Positions 54,423-63,901 of a stretch of 64,000 bases of DNA are shown here, piece by piece. The stretch's first letter is position 1. Each line of letters opens with the position of its first letter. Source of the stretch: Methylobacterium radiodurans (GTDB lineage Bacteria; Pseudomonadota; Alphaproteobacteria; Rhizobiales; Beijerinckiaceae); NCBI RefSeq assembly GCF_003173735.1, contig NZ_CP029551.1:3911501-3975500 (forward strand), in the 5' to 3' direction. The notes below the pieces were generated by a model. It did no database searches. It worked only from the letters and a program-made list of their open reading frames with translations, and was not told the origin of the DNA. A program made the translations under genes and the position numbers.

Positions 54423-55013
54423 ATGACATTCGATCCCGTCACCCTGTCCGGGCGGCAAGTCGAACTGGTCCCGCTGTCGCACGCGCATGCCGACGCCCTC
54501 GCCGAGGCGGTGCGGGACGGGGCGCTCTGGCAGCTCTGGTACACCATCGTCCCCGCGCCGGAGCGGATGGCGGCCGAGATCGACCGCCGTCTCGGCCTCC
54601 AGGCGGCGGGCTCCATGCTGCCCTTCACGGTGCTGGACGGTCCCGGCGGCAGGCCGGTCGGCATGACCACCTACATGAACATCGAGCCCGCGGGGCCGCG
54701 CCTGGAGATCGGCTCGACCTGGTACGCCGCCAGCGTCCAGCGCACGCCGCTCAACACCGAGGCCAAGCGCCTGTTGCTGGCGCACGCCTTCGACGACCTC
54801 GGCTGCCTCGCGGTCGAGTTCCGCACGCATTACATGAACCACGCCAGCCGGCGGGCCATCGAGCGCCTGGGCGCCAAGCTCGACGGTGTGCTGCGCCACC
54901 ACCAGCGCATGGCCGACGGCACCTTGCGCGACACCTGCGTCTACAGCGTCACGGCACCCGAATGGCCCACGGTGCGCGCCCACCTGACCTGGCAGCTCGA
55001 CAAGCCGCGCTGA
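54423..55013 (+). CDS. GNAT-family N-acetyltransferase
   Basis: 196 residues from ATG at 54423. RimJ/RimL-like pattern: VTLSGRQVELVPLSHAHADAL, GMTTYMNIEPAGPRLEIGSTWYA, TEAKRLLLAHAFDDLGCLAVEFRT, and NHASRRAIERLGAKLDGVLRHH, the acetyl-CoA-binding and ERLGA stretches. Acts on an amino group of a protein or small molecule; substrate unknown. Convergent with the exported-protein gene at 55197. Confidence 0.9.
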   Translation: MTFDPVTLSGRQVELVPLSHAHADALAEAVRDGALWQLWYTIVPAPERMAAEIDRRLGLQAAGSMLPFTVLDGPGGRPVGMTTYMNIEPAGPRLEIGSTWYAASVQRTPLNTEAKRLLLAHAFDDLGCLAVEFRTHYMNHASRRAIERLGAKLDGVLRHHQRMADGTLRDTCVYSVTAPEWPTVRAHLTWQLDKPR

Positions 55014-55196
55014 GCGGAAGCGAAGGCCATCGTGGCCTCCCGCAGCGCGCGTCTGGCCACGCGCAACGTCCGGGATTTCGCCGATCGCGGGATCGTCGTC
55101 GTCGATCCCTGGGCAGGGCCGGCGCGCTGATCGGATACGCGATCCCGGGACGGCGGCCGTGAGGTCCGGACCGAGCCGTTCGGCCGGACAACGGGC

Positions 55197-55556
55197 TCAG
55201 CCCCGGTAGCAGCGGATCTCCGCCTCGGCCTGGGCACGGCGCAGGTCCGCGACCCGGTCGTCGAAGACCTTGGTGGAGCGGAACTCGTTCGAGCGCTGGC
55301 CGATGCCCTGGCGCATCGACAGGATCGTGCTCGCCTGCACGTACTTGTCGTAGGGCAGGATGGCGGCGAGTTGGTCGAGCGAGCACGAGCATTTCTGCAG
55401 GTTCTCGCGGGTCTGGCCGTTGGCCGCCATGCAGGCGAAGACGTAGTCGACGCGCGCGTCGGTCGGATAATCGTTCTCCTCGGCGCGCGCCGCGAGGGTC
55501 AGCCCCGCCAGCGCCAGAACCGCGAGGGCCGCGCCCTCAACCTGCCTTCTGATCAT
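55197..55556 (-). CDS. exported protein at the end of the pqq operon
   Basis: 119 residues with a signal peptide (AALAVLALAGLTLAARAEE). Mature part: DYVFACMAANGQTRENLQKCSCSLDQLAAILPYDKYVQAST, then a helical segment and a single Cys near the C-terminus (IRCYRG). Its start overlaps the end of the preceding exported-protein gene by 20 bases, so it belongs to the pqq transcript. I do not recognise a family. A periplasmic role linked to PQQ or PQQ enzymes is inferred only from position. Confidence 0.78.
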   Translation of the reverse strand: MIRRQVEGAALAVLALAGLTLAARAEENDYPTDARVDYVFACMAANGQTRENLQKCSCSLDQLAAILPYDKYVQASTILSMRQGIGQRSNEFRSTKVFDDRVADLRRAQAEAEIRCYRG

Positions 55557-56262
55557 AGCTCAGCTTCTCTTCCAGCAGCTCGCCGCCCTCGGCGTTCTTG
55601 GACTGCGCCTCGATCGAGACGATCTCGCCGGGCACATTGGGTGCCGTGACGAAGGTGTAGGTCATGTCGGCCATGCCGCGCATGCGCTCGGTCATCGCAT
55701 CGCCCTCGAAGGGCTTGGTCACGACCCGCCAGCCATCGACCTCGCGGCCCCCGACGGTGACCTTGGTCGCCGTCACCGTGGCCTTGTCGCGCAGGCCCTT
55801 GCGGATGGCGTTCTTCAGGTAGCGCGGGTTGGCCTCGAGCACGCGGGCGAGGCCGCGCAGGTGGTTCTCGAGGAACAGCGAGATCACGGGGTTGCCCGGC
55901 ATGTCCTCGAAGGGGCCGGCGGGCACCCGGTTCAGGCCGGAGAACATCTCGACGCGGATATTGCGGGCCGCCGCGTCCTTCGGGTCGTTGGCCGCCTCGA
56001 TCCGGAAGGTGATGGTGTCGTTGAGCGGAGGCCCGAACGGCCCCTTGGAGATCCCTGAGCGGCGCAGGTAGTCGTAGGTGATAGTCGAGCCCGGGGCCGC
56101 GTTCTTCATCTGCGGCTGCTCGAACAGCAGGTCGGCGGCACTCGGCGGCGCGGCGGCGTTCGCTCGCGTGGGCGCCGGGGTGCCCTCGGCAAAGGCCGGC
56201 GCGGACAGGGACGGTGCCGCGACGAGCGCGAGAGCCAGGGCGGACATCGCGAAACGCTTCAC
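55537..56262 (-). CDS. exported protein translationally coupled to pqqE
   Basis: 241 residues from a GTG at 56262 that overlaps the pqqE stop (GTGA). Signal peptide ending APAFAEG. The mature part is beta-rich: [40 protein letters not shown], then [37 protein letters not shown], and [22 protein letters not shown]. No enzyme motif visible. An AAGGAGG site lies upstream. Family unknown to me; cotranscription with pqqE suggests a periplasmic accessory of the PQQ system. Confidence 0.8.
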   Translation of the reverse strand: MKRFAMSALALALVAAPSLSAPAFAEGTPAPTRANAAAPPSAADLLFEQPQMKNAAPGSTITYDYLRRSGISKGPFGPPLNDTITFRIEAANDPKDAAARNIRVEMFSGLNRVPAGPFEDMPGNPVISLFLENHLRGLARVLEANPRYLKNAIRKGLRDKATVTATKVTVGGREVDGWRVVTKPFEGDAMTERMRGMADMTYTFVTAPNVPGEIVSIEAQSKNAEGGELLEEKLSYDQKAG

Positions 56263-57404
56263 AGCGAGGCTTCCTCCTTGAGCGGCGATCGGACGTTGCT
56301 GCCGATCGTCCGGTAGACGTAGTCGGGCGGGTTCTCCGCCGCTTCCTCGACCGCCAGCGCACGCACCTTGGCGTGGAGCGGCGAGAGCGAGCAGGCCGGG
56401 TCGGTGGCCGCCGCGTCGCCCGCGAGCGCGAGCGCCTGGCAGCGGCAGCCACCCCAATCTTTCTCGCGCCTGTCGCAGGAGCGGCAGGGCTCCTGCATCC
56501 AGTCGGTGCCGCGATAGGCCGTGAAGGCCGGCGAGTCGGTCCAGATCTCGGCCAGCGAATGGTCGGTGACGTACCAGAACTCAAGGTTCGGAATCGTCTC
56601 GGCGGCGTGGCAGGGCAGCACCTTGCCCTGGGGCGTCACGTTCATCAGCTTGCGGCCCCAGCCGCCCGCGCAGGCCTTCGGGTACTTGGCGTAGTAGTCC
56701 GGCACCACGAGGTCGATGACGAGCCGGCCCTTCAGCCGCTCGCGCGCCGCCTCGACGATGCGGATCGACTGGTCCACCTGGGCCTTGTTCGGCATCAGCG
56801 CGGCACGGTTGACGTAGGCCCAGCCGTAATACTGGGTGTGGGCCACCTCCAGGCGCTTGGCACCCATCTTCACCGCGAGGTCGATGAAGCCCTCGACCTC
56901 GTGGATGTTGCCGCGGTGGATCACTGAATTCAGCGTCAGCGGCAGGCCGAGTTCGACCACCTTCTCGGCGAAGGCCATCTTCTGCGGCTGGGCGTTCTTC
57001 AGGCCGCCGATCTTCTCGGCATTGGCCGCGTCGACGCCCTGCACCGAGAGCTGCACGTGGTCGAGGCCGACGTCGTAGAGCGCCTGGAGCTTGTCGAGCG
57101 CGCCGCCGACGCCCGAGGTGATCAGGTTCGAGTAGAGACCGAGCTTGGCGCAGGTCTGGGTGATCTCGACGATGTCCTGGCGCGCGGTCGGCTCCCCGCC
57201 CGAGAGGTGGACGTGGAGCACGCCGAGTTCCGAAGCCTCGGTCAGCACGCGCTGCCAGGTCGCGGTGTCGAGCTCGCGCGAGCGCCGGTCGAGTTCCAGC
57301 GGGTTTGAGCAGTAGGGGCAGCGCAGGGGGCAGCGGTGCGTCAGTTCCGCCAGCAGCCCGACGGGGGCCGGGGCGGCCGCCCGCTGCGGCGTGACGACGT
57401 TCAT
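56259..57404 (-). CDS. pqqE: PQQ synthesis radical SAM protein PqqE
   Basis: Forms the Glu-Tyr carbon-carbon crosslink in PqqA bound to PqqD. 381 residues. Radical SAM Cys25-x3-Cys29-x2-Cys32 ([14 protein letters not shown]), SAM-binding HLSGGEPTA, and a SPASM-like C-terminus with [18 protein letters not shown] and [18 protein letters not shown]. Overlaps pqqC/D upstream and the exported-protein gene downstream by four bases each. Confidence 0.97.
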   Translation of the reverse strand: MNVVTPQRAAAPAPVGLLAELTHRCPLRCPYCSNPLELDRRSRELDTATWQRVLTEASELGVLHVHLSGGEPTARQDIVEITQTCAKLGLYSNLITSGVGGALDKLQALYDVGLDHVQLSVQGVDAANAEKIGGLKNAQPQKMAFAEKVVELGLPLTLNSVIHRGNIHEVEGFIDLAVKMGAKRLEVAHTQYYGWAYVNRAALMPNKAQVDQSIRIVEAARERLKGRLVIDLVVPDYYAKYPKACAGGWGRKLMNVTPQGKVLPCHAAETIPNLEFWYVTDHSLAEIWTDSPAFTAYRGTDWMQEPCRSCDRREKDWGGCRCQALALAGDAAATDPACSLSPLHAKVRALAVEEAAENPPDYVYRTIGSNVRSPLKEEASL

Positions 57405-58483
57405 CGCTCCAGAACCCTCTTCTCGGCCAGGTCGTTCAGCATGACGAGGATGTCGGCCTCGATGACCCGCGCGTCGGCCGCGTAGGTCTGGGCCAGCTGC
57501 TCGGCGATCTGCGTGACGCTGCGCTGGCCGTCGACCAGCTGGAGCACCGCCACCGCGTTGTCGTCGAGGTCGAAGGTGCGCTCGGGGGCGAGCAGCACGT
57601 GCTTGTCGCGGGCCTGGTCGAAGCGCATCCGCACGCCGCGGGGCAGGCGCGGAACGTCCGCCGCGACGAGCTTGACGCCACCGGGCGCGCTCGCGGGCGC
57701 CGCGTCCTGCACCAGTCCCTCGCCCGGCTGCCACGCGTCCGGCGGGATCATGCCGGGAGCGACGTAGGCGAAGTACAGGGCATCGAGCTGGGTCCAGAGC
57801 ACGTTGCACTTGAAGGTCAGCGCGCCCATCGCGGCCCGCTGCAGCTCCGGGGTGGTGGCGTGGCGCTTGACGTAGTCGAGGGCGAAGTCGGCGTCGCGCG
57901 GGGCCTGGGTCAGGCGCTTGTCGAAATAGGCCAGCGTCTCCTTCGTGATGAAGTCGTAGTTCTTCAGCATCCCGGCGACGCGCTCCGAGATGATGGTCGG
58001 CGAGAACATCTCGGTGAGCGAAGAGGCGATGGCCTCCAAGAGGCTCCGCTCCGAGACGAAGTGCACGTAGGCATCGACCGAGAAGCGGGTTGCCGAGAGG
58101 ATGCCCTTCGTGGAGAGCACGTAGTCCCGCGCGAATCCCACCCCTTCCGCGAGCTTCAGCCAGCGCTCGATGCCGCCGTCGCCCTCGTGGTCGCCGTCGT
58201 GGTCGACGATGCGCTGGCGCCAGACCCGGCGGAGCGCGGCGTCCGGCAGGCGGGCCAGCAGCGCGGCGTCCTTCACCGGGATCATCGCCTGGTAGTAGTA
58301 GCGGTTCAGCGCCCAGGCCCGAACTTGGTCCTTGCTCAGCTTGCCGTCGTGCAGCAGCCGGTGGAACGGGTGCAGGTTGTGGTAGCGCCGCGCGCCGATG
58401 TCGCGGAGCGCCGCCTCCAGCTCCTCGGGGCTGAGGAGCCGCTGGGTCTCGTCGGCTCCGGGGGTGGGGAAGGCAGCGTTCAT
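57401..58483 (-). CDS. pqqCD: PqqC/D fusion protein
   Basis: 360 residues. About 1-255 is PqqC, the oxidase that completes PQQ ([48 protein letters not shown]). About 270-360 is PqqD, the PqqA-binding chaperone ([38 protein letters not shown]). The fusion is the form described in M. extorquens. Overlaps pqqE by four bases, but 306 bases of palindromes separate it from pqqB. Confidence 0.97.
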   Translation of the reverse strand: MNAAFPTPGADETQRLLSPEELEAALRDIGARRYHNLHPFHRLLHDGKLSKDQVRAWALNRYYYQAMIPVKDAALLARLPDAALRRVWRQRIVDHDGDHEGDGGIERWLKLAEGVGFARDYVLSTKGILSATRFSVDAYVHFVSERSLLEAIASSLTEMFSPTIISERVAGMLKNYDFITKETLAYFDKRLTQAPRDADFALDYVKRHATTPELQRAAMGALTFKCNVLWTQLDALYFAYVAPGMIPPDAWQPGEGLVQDAAPASAPGGVKLVAADVPRLPRGVRMRFDQARDKHVLLAPERTFDLDDNAVAVLQLVDGQRSVTQIAEQLAQTYAADARVIEADILVMLNDLAEKRVLER

Positions 58484-58789
58484 GGCGTTTCCGGACGTCC
58501 GTTTGCGCGTTGCATTATTGTTCTATCGCCGGTGCCCGAACACGGCCGGCGTGTGGGATGAGAGATAGGACCGACCCCGTCCGAATACCACCCGGTCACG
58601 GGGATCCCGAAGGGGCGAGCCCCTTTCGGCGCCTAAGGGCTCTGCAGGCGGGGTTCGGGACGCGCAGTCCCGAGATTCGGCTTCCTCGCCCTGGCTTTGC
58701 CAGGGCGAGGAAGCCGACAGCAGAGCTCTGCCCTGCACCCGCGAAAGGCCCGAGGCCTTTCGAAACCCTGACCGTTTGGGCCGCATGCC
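58484..58789. repeat. nested palindrome cluster between pqqB and pqqC/D
   Basis: 306 bases with no gene inside the pqq operon. Hairpins: 58607-58629 (CCGAAGGGG / CCCCTTTCGG), 58655-58673 (TCGGGAC / GTCCCGA), and 58678-58716, where a perfect 17-bp stem (CGGCTTCCTCGCCCTGG) closes on a 5-base loop. GAAAGGCC / GGCCTTTC is at 58742-58760. It looks like an inserted palindromic element rather than a simple spacer. Confidence 0.75.
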
Positions 58790-59689
58790 TCAGAGGCTGA
58801 GTTCCAGCCCGTCATGCGCGACGGTCCAGCCCGCCGCCTCGACCTCGGCCCGCTCGGGCGAATCCTCGACCAGCACCGGGTTGGTGTTGTTGATGTGCAC
58901 GAAGATGCGGCGGCCGAGCGCCGCGTCGGCGAGCGCCGCGATCGAGCCGCCCTCGCCCCGCATCGGTACATGGCCCATGCGCCAGCCGGTCTTGGTGCCC
59001 ACGCCCGCGCGGATCATGTCGTCGTCGTAGTAGACGGTGCCGTCGAACAGTAGTGCGTCGGCGCCCGCGACCCGCCCCTTCAGCCTGTCTGTCACCCGGG
59101 CGCAGCCCGGGATGTAGGCGAGCCTGCGGCCGTTCGCCTCGATCATCGCGCCGACCGTGGTCTCGGTCTCGGCGCCGATCTCCATCGTCTCGTCCTCCAG
59201 CCAGAGCGGCACCTTGCCGGGGACCGGGAACAGGGTGACGGAGAGGCCCGGCAACGGCGCGAACGTCCGCTCCATCGCGATCGGCTCGCGCGCGACCACG
59301 CCCGCCGCCATCACGTCGAAGACGCGGTTGGCGTTGACCGAATCGAGGATGCCGGCGGTGCCGTAGAGGGTGAAGGGCTGGCCCTCGCGGAGCGTCAGCA
59401 GGCCGGCCACGTGATCGACGTCGCCGTTGGTGAGGAGCACGGCCTTGATCGGTGCGTGGCGCAGGCCTTCCTGCGGATGCATCGCCGGATTGTCGAAGAG
59501 TTGCTGCCGGATGTCCGGCGAGGCGTTCACCAGGAGCCAGTCCGTCCCGTTCGCGGAGACGGCGATGCTCGACTGGGTGCGCGGGCGGACGCGGTTCGGC
59601 TCGGTCCGCGCAAGGGTGCAGTTGGGGCAGCGGCAGTTCCACTGCGGAAGGCCGCCGCCGGCGGCCGAACCGAGGATCACGACGCGCAT
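58790..59689 (-). CDS. pqqB: PqqB metallohydrolase-fold protein
   Basis: 299 residues, metallo-beta-lactamase fold. PqqB hydroxylates the crosslinked Tyr in PQQ synthesis. N-terminal MRVVILGSAAGGGLPQWNCRCPNC has the conserved Cys pair. The metal region shows TNGDVDHVAGLLTLREG, with an Asp/His variant of the HxHxDH motif as in other PqqB. C-terminal RIFVHINNTNPVL is typical. 45 bases after pqqA. Confidence 0.97.
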   Translation of the reverse strand: MRVVILGSAAGGGLPQWNCRCPNCTLARTEPNRVRPRTQSSIAVSANGTDWLLVNASPDIRQQLFDNPAMHPQEGLRHAPIKAVLLTNGDVDHVAGLLTLREGQPFTLYGTAGILDSVNANRVFDVMAAGVVAREPIAMERTFAPLPGLSVTLFPVPGKVPLWLEDETMEIGAETETTVGAMIEANGRRLAYIPGCARVTDRLKGRVAGADALLFDGTVYYDDDMIRAGVGTKTGWRMGHVPMRGEGGSIAALADAALGRRIFVHINNTNPVLVEDSPERAEVEAAGWTVAHDGLELSL

Positions 59690-59734
59690 GGGCTCACCCT
59701 CGCAGCCTGCAATCCCCGGCCCGGCACGCGCACC

Positions 59735-59824
59735 TTAGTTGAAGGTGTCGATCTCGGCGGACTCGTACGAGGTGACTTCCATGCCGACGCAGATCTCGGA
59801 AACGACGGGAGCAGCCCACTTCAT
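59735..59824 (-). CDS. pqqA: PQQ precursor peptide PqqA
   Basis: 29-residue ribosomal precursor of PQQ: starts MKWAAPVVSEICVGMEVTSY, with the crosslinked pair Glu16 and Tyr20 in the E-x3-Y motif. Almost identical to M. extorquens PqqA. CAGGAGAAACACC precedes the ATG at 59824. The 217 bases upstream, before the response regulator stop, are AT-richer and should hold its own strong promoter. Confidence 0.96.
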   Translation of the reverse strand: MKWAAPVVSEICVGMEVTSYESAEIDTFN

Positions 59825-60041
59825 GGTGTTTCTCCTGAGACTTCGCTTCACCAGGCCAGGGCAACCTTAAGGGAACCCTAAGACGTTGATGGCGCACCTG
59901 TTTTCGGGCGCCGGGCAGGTATCGGCCAATCCGGCCTCCGCTTCAAGCACTAAATTGCCGGATCGTCCCAAATTTTTCGTGATTGCGTCGCGCGCAATAT
60001 AAAAGCGCGCTTGATATTCAGATGGCCTGTCCGGCGAGCCC

Positions 60042-60746
60042 TCAGTGCCGGAATTCCTGCCCCTTCAGCTCCAGCATGAAGCCGCGTCCGCGCACCGTGG
60101 TGAGCACCGGGCCGCCGTAGCGGACGAAGTCGGCCATCTTCGAGCGCAGGTAGCCGATATAGACGTCCACCACGTTGAGCGAGAGGCCGCCCTGGCTCGC
60201 CCAGAGCTTCTCGAAGATGTCGGCGCGCGACACGGGCCGGTTGGCGCCCTCCATCAGCATGGCGAGCAGCTCCGCCTCGCGCGGGGTCAGACGGACCGCG
60301 GCCTCGCCGCAGGAGGCCTGCCGAGTCTCCAGGTCCAGCACCAGCTTGCCGGCGCTCACGGTCCGGCGCGGCGCTTCTGCGTTCTGGCGGCGCATCAGGT
60401 GGGTGCGCAGGCGCGCCACCAGCTCGTCGAACACGAAGGGCTTCACGATGTAGTCGTCGGCGCCGAGCGCCAGCCCCTCGACCCGGTCGCGCACCTCGTC
60501 GCGGGCGGAGAGGAACAGGATCGGGCCGGGATAGCCCCCCGCCCGCAGCGAGCGGCAGACGTCGTGGCCCGAGCCGTCCGGCAGGGTGATGTCGAGCACG
60601 ACCGCGCCGGGCGTCTCGGCCCGGGCGGCGGTGAGCGCGTCGTCCACGCAGGCGGCGGTGCCGACCTCGAATCCCTCCGCCTCCAGCCCGCGGGCGAGCA
60701 TGCCCCGGATATCGACGTCGTCCTCGACGATCAGGACCCGGGTCAT
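60042..60746 (-). CDS. OmpR-family response regulator
   Basis: 234 residues. Receiver domain has LIVEDDVDIR, phospho-acceptor Asp52 (VVLDITLPDGSG), and Lys102 (DDYIVKPF). Winged-helix DNA-binding domain has LTPREAELLAMLMEGANRPVSRADIFEKLW and the C-terminal VDVYIGYLRSKM, VLTTVRGRGFML. Overlaps the upstream sensor kinase by four bases. pqqA follows 217 bases downstream on the same strand, so regulation of pqq is a possibility, not shown. Confidence 0.95.
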   Translation of the reverse strand: MTRVLIVEDDVDIRGMLARGLEAEGFEVGTAACVDDALTAARAETPGAVVLDITLPDGSGHDVCRSLRAGGYPGPILFLSARDEVRDRVEGLALGADDYIVKPFVFDELVARLRTHLMRRQNAEAPRRTVSAGKLVLDLETRQASCGEAAVRLTPREAELLAMLMEGANRPVSRADIFEKLWASQGGLSLNVVDVYIGYLRSKMADFVRYGGPVLTTVRGRGFMLELKGQEFRH

Positions 60747-62389
60747 GCGGCGTCATCCTTCTGTGCGTGAGATTCGGGGTGAGCCCGCGCGGCGTCGAGG
60801 GCCGGCAGTTCGAGCCGCACCCGGGCGCCGCGCCCGTCCGGGCCGGTGCCGAGGCGGATCGTGCCGTCGTGCTGCTCCACCACCCAGCGGGCGAGCGCCA
60901 GCCCGATGCCGAAGCCGCCCTCCCCCGGCCGCGCGCCGCGGCGGAAGCGCTCGAAGAGCGCCTCCTGCGCCGTGCCGAAGCCCGGCCCGTCATCCGTGAC
61001 GGTGACGATGGCGGCGGGCGCCTCCTCGGTCCCGCCCGCCTCCAGCGCGACGGTGACGCGGCCGAGCCCCGTCCCGTGCCGGAGGGCGTTGTCGATCAGG
61101 CTCTCCACCACCTGCCGCAGCCACTCCCGGTCGGCGGAGATCTCGACGTCCTCGCGGCCCGGCTCGAACACGAGGGCGACGCGGCGGCGCGCGGCCTCGG
61201 AGGCGGCGTTGTCGACGGCCTCGGCGAGCACGGAAGCCGCTCCCAGCGGCCGCCGGTCGAGCTCGATCTCGCCCGATTCCGAGCGGGCGACGCGCAGGAG
61301 GTCCTCTACTCGCAGCTTCAGGCGCTGCGCCCGCTTGCGGATGGTGGCGAAGGCCGGGCCATGATCGACGGCGCGGTCCCCGGGCTGGTCGGCGGCCTTG
61401 GCCGCGGCGCGGGCCGCGAGGTCGCACTCGCCGAGGATCACCGTGAGCGGCGTCCGCAGCTCGTGGCTGACATCGGCGAAGAAGCGGCGGCGCGAGCGGT
61501 CGACCGCCTCGAGCCGGGCGTTGGCCGCCCGCAGGTCGGCGGTGCGGGCCTGGATCGTCTCCTCCAGCGCCGCCCGGTCCGCCGCCACCCGATCCTCGCG
61601 GCGGCGGAGCCGCGCGGCCATCCGGTTGAAGCTCGCCACCAGCAGGCCGAGCTCGTCCCGGACCGCGACCGAGAGCCGGATGTCGAGCTCGCCCCGTCCG
61701 ACGGCGATCGCGGCGCGGCGCACCGCCTCGATCCGGGCGAGCGTCGGCCGGATCAGGCTGCGGTAGAGCACCAGCAGGATCGCGAGCGCCGCCCCCACCG
61801 CGAGGGCGGCGGCCAGCCGCAGCCGGTCGGCGAGCGCGCGGGCCTCCTCGGAGCCCAGCACCATGCTGCGTCGCTCCGCCTCGATCAGGAAGGAGAGCGG
61901 CTGGCCGGTCATCGCCCCGAAGCCGTTGAGCGCGCCCTTGATGGCGTTCTGCCGCTGCTCCGGCTCGGCGGCGTGGCGGGTGATCTGCTGGACCTGCCGG
62001 TCGAGGATCGAGCGCGCGGCGCGCAACTGCGCCATCGGCCGGGTGCGGGCGGCGTAGGCCATCCGGTCCTGGGGATCGTCGCTGACCTGGATGCTCCGCG
62101 CCAGCGCCTCGTCGACCGCGGCGAGCGCCTTGTCGGCGTTGGTGCGGGCGATCGCCATGGATTCCGGCTGCGTGTCGGGGCTCCCCACCGTCTCGATCGC
62201 CGCGAGGCCGAACTGGGTCAGCCGGCCGGAGAGTTCGGCCAGAAGCTCTAGGCGCGCCTGCGCCGCGAGCGTGCGCTCGATCGTGCGCTCGGCGGCCGCG
62301 ATCGAGGCGAGCACGCCGAGCGCCGCCAGCACGACCAGCAGGGCTGTCGCGCCGAGCAGCAGCGCGAAACGGACCTTGAGCGAGCGCAT
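60743..62389 (-). CDS. sensor histidine kinase
   Basis: 548 residues from ATG at 62389. Transmembrane helices at about 8-32 and 190-210 flank a periplasmic helical domain. HAMP follows (LIRPTLARIEAVRRAAIAVGRGELDIRL). DHp has phospho-acceptor His309 (FFADVSHELRTPLTVILGE). ATPase domain has N-box LIDNALRHG, DDGPGFG, and GFGIGLALARWVVEQHDG. Pairs with the response regulator gene it overlaps. Input signal unknown. Confidence 0.95.
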   Translation of the reverse strand: MRSLKVRFALLLGATALLVVLAALGVLASIAAAERTIERTLAAQARLELLAELSGRLTQFGLAAIETVGSPDTQPESMAIARTNADKALAAVDEALARSIQVSDDPQDRMAYAARTRPMAQLRAARSILDRQVQQITRHAAEPEQRQNAIKGALNGFGAMTGQPLSFLIEAERRSMVLGSEEARALADRLRLAAALAVGAALAILLVLYRSLIRPTLARIEAVRRAAIAVGRGELDIRLSVAVRDELGLLVASFNRMAARLRRREDRVAADRAALEETIQARTADLRAANARLEAVDRSRRRFFADVSHELRTPLTVILGECDLAARAAAKAADQPGDRAVDHGPAFATIRKRAQRLKLRVEDLLRVARSESGEIELDRRPLGAASVLAEAVDNAASEAARRRVALVFEPGREDVEISADREWLRQVVESLIDNALRHGTGLGRVTVALEAGGTEEAPAAIVTVTDDGPGFGTAQEALFERFRRGARPGEGGFGIGLALARWVVEQHDGTIRLGTGPDGRGARVRLELPALDAARAHPESHAQKDDAA

Positions 62390-62550
62390 CGTCCCCTTCC
62401 GGGCCGCCTCGGGGGCGGCCTCCGCGGAAGCATGGCATCCGAGACGGCGCCGGCCAAGGGGCGAGCGGGCGGGCCGAGGAGCGCCTTGACGGCCGCGACC
62501 CGCCGGGCAATCGCGGCGGACAGGGGGGTAGGAACGGGGACGGGCGCAGG

Positions 62551-63282
62551 ATGAACGGGACACGCGGGCGGGAGACGGCGCCGGCCGGAACCGCGGGATT
62601 GCAGGGCTACGCCGTCGTGCTCGGCTTCGTGGCGGGCTTCGTGGACGCGGCCGGCTTCGTGGCGCTCGCCGGGCTGTTCGCGGCCCACGTCACCGGCAAC
62701 TTCGTGCTGATCGGCGCGGCGCTCGTCGGGGATGCGGTGGGGCTCGTGGCCAAGCTCCTGGCGCTGCCCGTCTTCGTGCTCGCGGTCGCGGGCGCGCGCC
62801 TCCTCGCCCTCGGGCTGGAGAGGGCCGGGCGGCGGCCCCTGCCCTGGCTGCTCGCCGCGGAGGCGCTGCTGCTCGCGGGGTTCGGCGGCACCGGGGCGGC
62901 GCTCGCCCCCTTTGCCGGCGCGGACAGCTTAGGTGCCCTCCTCGTCGGCATGCAGGCGGTCGCCGCGATGGGGGTGCAGAACGCCCTCGGGCGGCTCTGC
63001 CTGCCGAACCTCGCCGCCACCACGGTGATGACCGTGAACGTCACCCAGGCGGTGATCGACGCGGTCGACCTCGCCCTCGGGCGCGCGGCCGATGCGGGGG
63101 CCCGGGCCCGGCTGCGGCGGATCGCGCCGGCCGTGCTCGCCTTCGCCTGCGGCGCGCTCGCGGGCGCCTTTGGGGTCGCCTACGGGGCCTTCTGGTGCGC
63201 GCTCCTGCCGGTGCTGCTGCTCGCCGGCCTCGCGGCCGCGGCGGCGCGGGACCTCACACGAGCCGCAGCTCCCCCGGCTTGA
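62551..63282 (+). CDS. DUF1275 (YoaK) family membrane protein
   Basis: 243 residues, six or seven transmembrane helices. Starts with the family block GYAVVLGFVAGFVDAAGFVALAGLFAAHVTGNFVLIG; GVQNALGRLCLPNLAATTVMTVNVTQAVID also fits DUF1275. Function not established. The last 29 bases overlap the convergent small gene at 63254-63481. Divergent from the sensor kinase. Confidence 0.9.
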   Translation: MNGTRGRETAPAGTAGLQGYAVVLGFVAGFVDAAGFVALAGLFAAHVTGNFVLIGAALVGDAVGLVAKLLALPVFVLAVAGARLLALGLERAGRRPLPWLLAAEALLLAGFGGTGAALAPFAGADSLGALLVGMQAVAAMGVQNALGRLCLPNLAATTVMTVNVTQAVIDAVDLALGRAADAGARARLRRIAPAVLAFACGALAGAFGVAYGAFWCALLPVLLLAGLAAAAARDLTRAAAPPA

Positions 63283-63481
63283 GCTTGAGCCGGCGCACCA
63301 TGTCCCGCGACAGGCTGCCCACCACCTGGAGCCGGACGTTCTCCGCCGCGTGGTCGCCCAGCGCGGCGAGCGCCTCGACCTCGGTGGCGGCCAGAACGGC
63401 GTAGATCCGGGCCGTCTCGCGCCGCTGCGCCACCGCGACGAGGTAGGCGTGGCGCTTGCCCTTCTTACCCTTGGCCGACAC
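63254..63481 (-). CDS. 75-residue small protein
   Basis: From a GTG at 63481 (GAGGATG site). Basic start MSAKGKKGKRHAYLVAVAQRRETARIYAVLAA, then EVEALAALGDHAAENVRLQVVGSLSRDMVRRLKLKPGELRLV. The product is small, charged and helical-beta. No domain recognised. The frame is open to 63541, but the GTG has the better ribosome site. Convergent overlap with the DUF1275 gene. Confidence 0.66.
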   Translation of the reverse strand: MSAKGKKGKRHAYLVAVAQRRETARIYAVLAATEVEALAALGDHAAENVRLQVVGSLSRDMVRRLKLKPGELRLV

Positions 63482-63901
63482 GAGGCATCCTCGATCCGAG
63501 ATGGGGGCCGCTGGGATGTGGCCGGCCGCAGCGTGGCCCATCGGGCCGCGGGCCGGAAGCCCATCGGGCCCGGTGCGGTCGCGCCCCGGCCCGCGCGCGG
63601 CACGGGTGAGCGCGCAGGCCGCGCACCCCCGAAGAGGCGTTCCGTGTCATCGATCGCCCCCCGCCGCACGGGGCCAACCGGGGCCCACCTGCGCGGTTCC
63701 GGCTATGGTTAGCCGGCAGAATAAAGGCAAGGCGATATTTTGCCCCCTCGCCCGCCCGGGATCGCCCTGGGATCGCGAGGCCGTGCGCTGCGGTCGGGCG
63801 CCGCCGGTCCGGCTGCGCGCGTCCGGGGACTGGCGCTGGAGGCGCTTTCGTGTATGGTGCGCGCGGCCTTAAGCCCGGCGACGGGCGGGGCCTGAAGCCG
63901 C
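63482..63901. other. intergenic region
   Basis: 420 bases with no convincing gene; short frames on both strands have the Arg/Pro/Ala-rich look of shadow translation. A brief AT-richer stretch (GCAGAATAAAGGCAAGGCGATATTTTGCC, about 63,716-63,744) may be promoter DNA. Confidence 0.4.

Noticed and set aside
59990-60010. GCGCGC hairpin as the response regulator terminator
   Set aside because: Only a 6-bp stem with an AT-rich 9-base loop; more likely part of the pqqA promoter region.
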